The position numbers and the translations under genes were made by a program. Positions 62,832-64,000 of a DNA stretch of 64,000 nt are shown here, in pieces. Source of the stretch: SVEL01 sp964573715 (GTDB lineage Bacteria; Bacillota; Clostridia; Lachnospirales; Lachnospiraceae); the NCBI GenBank assembly GCA_964573715.1, contig CAZNKR010000005.1, positions 1 through 64,000 of the forward strand, read 5' to 3'. The first letter of the stretch is position 1. The number at the start of each line of letters is the position of its first letter. Below the pieces are notes generated by a model. It saw only the letters and a list, made by a program, of their open reading frames with translations, made no database searches and was not told where the DNA came from.

Positions 62832-63948
62832 AACCTTTTTCAAAATTGCAAAAAAATACAGAGGCTCAACAATAATGTACATCCTTATTTTTATGTCTAT
62901 TGTATTAACCATAGCTGCAAATAAAGACAATAGCAGTGTGGAAGATTTCCAAACATCTACAATTGATGTAGCTGTATTTGACCATGATAATTCGGCACTA
63001 AGTAAGGGTCTTGTAAAATATTTAGAAGGCCACCAAAAACTTGTAACTATAGAAGAAAATTCGGATTCTTTTAAGGATAATCTTTATTCTAGAAAGGTAG
63101 AATACATTCTTATCATTCCTGAAGGCTTTAGTAAAAATATTGCTAATTCTAGCGTTGTCAATTTGTTGGAATCCTATAAGTTTCCAAGTTCCATGGCAAG
63201 CGAGTTTCTTGATATGCAAATAAATAAATTTATTTCAGTATATCAAGTTTATCTAGCTTCATTTACTGACAAAAGCGTTGCATACAACGAAACTATCTCT
63301 ACCCTTTCATTAAACACCAAGGTAACACTTAGTGAAAAAGTCGATGATACTCCTGCCTCATTTTCTTTCTATAGATACATGCCATATATACTGTTATCTA
63401 TTATTTCACTAGGAATAACACCTATTCTTATTGTATTTAATAAAATAGAAATGAAAAAACGTACCTTAGTAAGCTGTGTATCACAATTAAACCGTAATTT
63501 TTCCCTAGGCTTTGCTTCACTAATATACACTTTAGGAATATTTTTCTTCTTTACAATTACTTCTATCATCATATACAAAAGCGAAATGTTTTCTCTAAAT
63601 GGAGTGATGCTTATATCCAACATGTTTATCCATATTTTAATATGCTTAAGCTTTAGCTTCTTTATGTCTCAAATAGTAACAAGTCAAAACGTTTTAAATA
63701 TGATTACTAATATTGTTGGTTTAGGCTCAAGTTTCCTTTCAGGAGTATTTGTACCAAAGGAATTTCTTTCTTCTGGTGTACTAACTGTAGGAAAATTCTT
63801 CCCAGCATACTGGTACTTAGATGTACAAGAAGCATTGTTAGAAACATCAAACAATACTAGCACCATTATAAATGGATTTATGATACAGCTATTATTTGCT
63901 ATTGCGTTGTTTGTTTTGGGAATGGCGGCAAGTCAAAAGAGACAATAG
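62818..63948 (+). CDS. ABC-2 type permease, second of two
   Basis: A 376-residue protein with the same layout as the upstream permease (helix near 18-35, extracellular region, then five or six helices from about 185 to 370). The ATG at 62818 follows AAGGAGGG; the in-frame starts upstream lie within the previous gene. The last 52 bases of the window after the stop show no feature. Confidence 0.92.
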   Translation: MQVFKTFFKIAKKYRGSTIMYILIFMSIVLTIAANKDNSSVEDFQTSTIDVAVFDHDNSALSKGLVKYLEGHQKLVTIEENSDSFKDNLYSRKVEYILIIPEGFSKNIANSSVVNLLESYKFPSSMASEFLDMQINKFISVYQVYLASFTDKSVAYNETISTLSLNTKVTLSEKVDDTPASFSFYRYMPYILLSIISLGITPILIVFNKIEMKKRTLVSCVSQLNRNFSLGFASLIYTLGIFFFFTITSIIIYKSEMFSLNGVMLISNMFIHILICLSFSFFMSQIVTSQNVLNMITNIVGLGSSFLSGVFVPKEFLSSGVLTVGKFFPAYWYLDVQEALLETSNNTSTIINGFMIQLLFAIALFVLGMAASQKRQ

Positions 63949-64000
63949 AGTTCGTCGCAATTAATAGTTCCACATCCGGGACCGCTAATGTTTACTTTAT

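Overview
The window looks like a piece of a low-GC Gram-positive chromosome from the Clostridia, most likely the family Lachnospiraceae. The evidence is strong AGGAGG ribosome sites, a T-box tryptophan operon, a single-chain PurL/PurQ fusion, Firmicutes-type ClpC, RadA, DegV and YlmH, and surface proteins with cadherin-like, cohesin and dockerin modules. The species cannot be read from the sequence. Almost all genes are on the minus strand; the exceptions are bioY, degV, a hybrid histidine kinase and an ABC exporter operon at the right end. There are five runs of exactly 100 N. Four of them sit inside short tandem repeats, so they look like unresolved repeats of unknown true length.

Layout: (1) 1-8.2 kb: start of pyruvate phosphate dikinase, a decayed polysaccharide pyruvyl transferase, glycyl-tRNA synthetase, dtd, recO, era and a large M16C peptidase. 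(2) 8.2-9.1 kb: bioY behind three evenly built BirA-like operators. (3) 9.2-15.5 kb: a tightly packed set of HAD phosphatase, small protein, PrsA-like foldase, GT2 glycosyltransferase, GtrA flippase and YfhO, which matches the three-component envelope glycosylation systems of Bacillus and Listeria. (4) 15.5-21.4 kb: trpEGCFBA under a tryptophan T-box, with no trpD. (5) 21.5-30.8 kb: degV, an IS-end-like 23-bp minisatellite, ylmH, purL, a nuclease-helicase, greA. (6) 30.8-37.2 kb: PflX-like radical SAM gene, tRNA-Trp, a soluble chemoreceptor-like protein, radA, a small unknown, clpC. (7) 37.3-44.9 kb: purEMND running directly into a dockerin-bearing glucosaminidase and a membrane-anchored cohesin protein. 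(8) 45-53.4 kb: M29-type aminopeptidase, small membrane proteins, and pyrCFKD plus pyrE with gene fragments between pyrD and pyrE. (9) 53.5-64 kb: hybrid kinase, DUF4430-like protein, membrane chemoreceptor, tRNA-Gly, small alarmone synthetase, a NarL-type two-component system, and a divergent ABC-2 exporter.

Much of the window is biosynthesis and housekeeping: tryptophan, purines and pyrimidines, with tRNA charging and quality control (glyS, dtd) and DNA repair and proteostasis (recO, radA, clpC). The most unusual piece is the cohesin-dockerin pair. A peptidoglycan hydrolase ends in a dockerin, and the next gene encodes a cohesin on a transmembrane anchor with a long repetitive acidic cytoplasmic tail. 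Both appear to be transcribed from the purine operon. Other points of interest are the triple BirA-like operator, the missing trpD, the remnants inside the pyr cluster, and an open frame upstream of the PflX-like gene that a one-base change would join to it.
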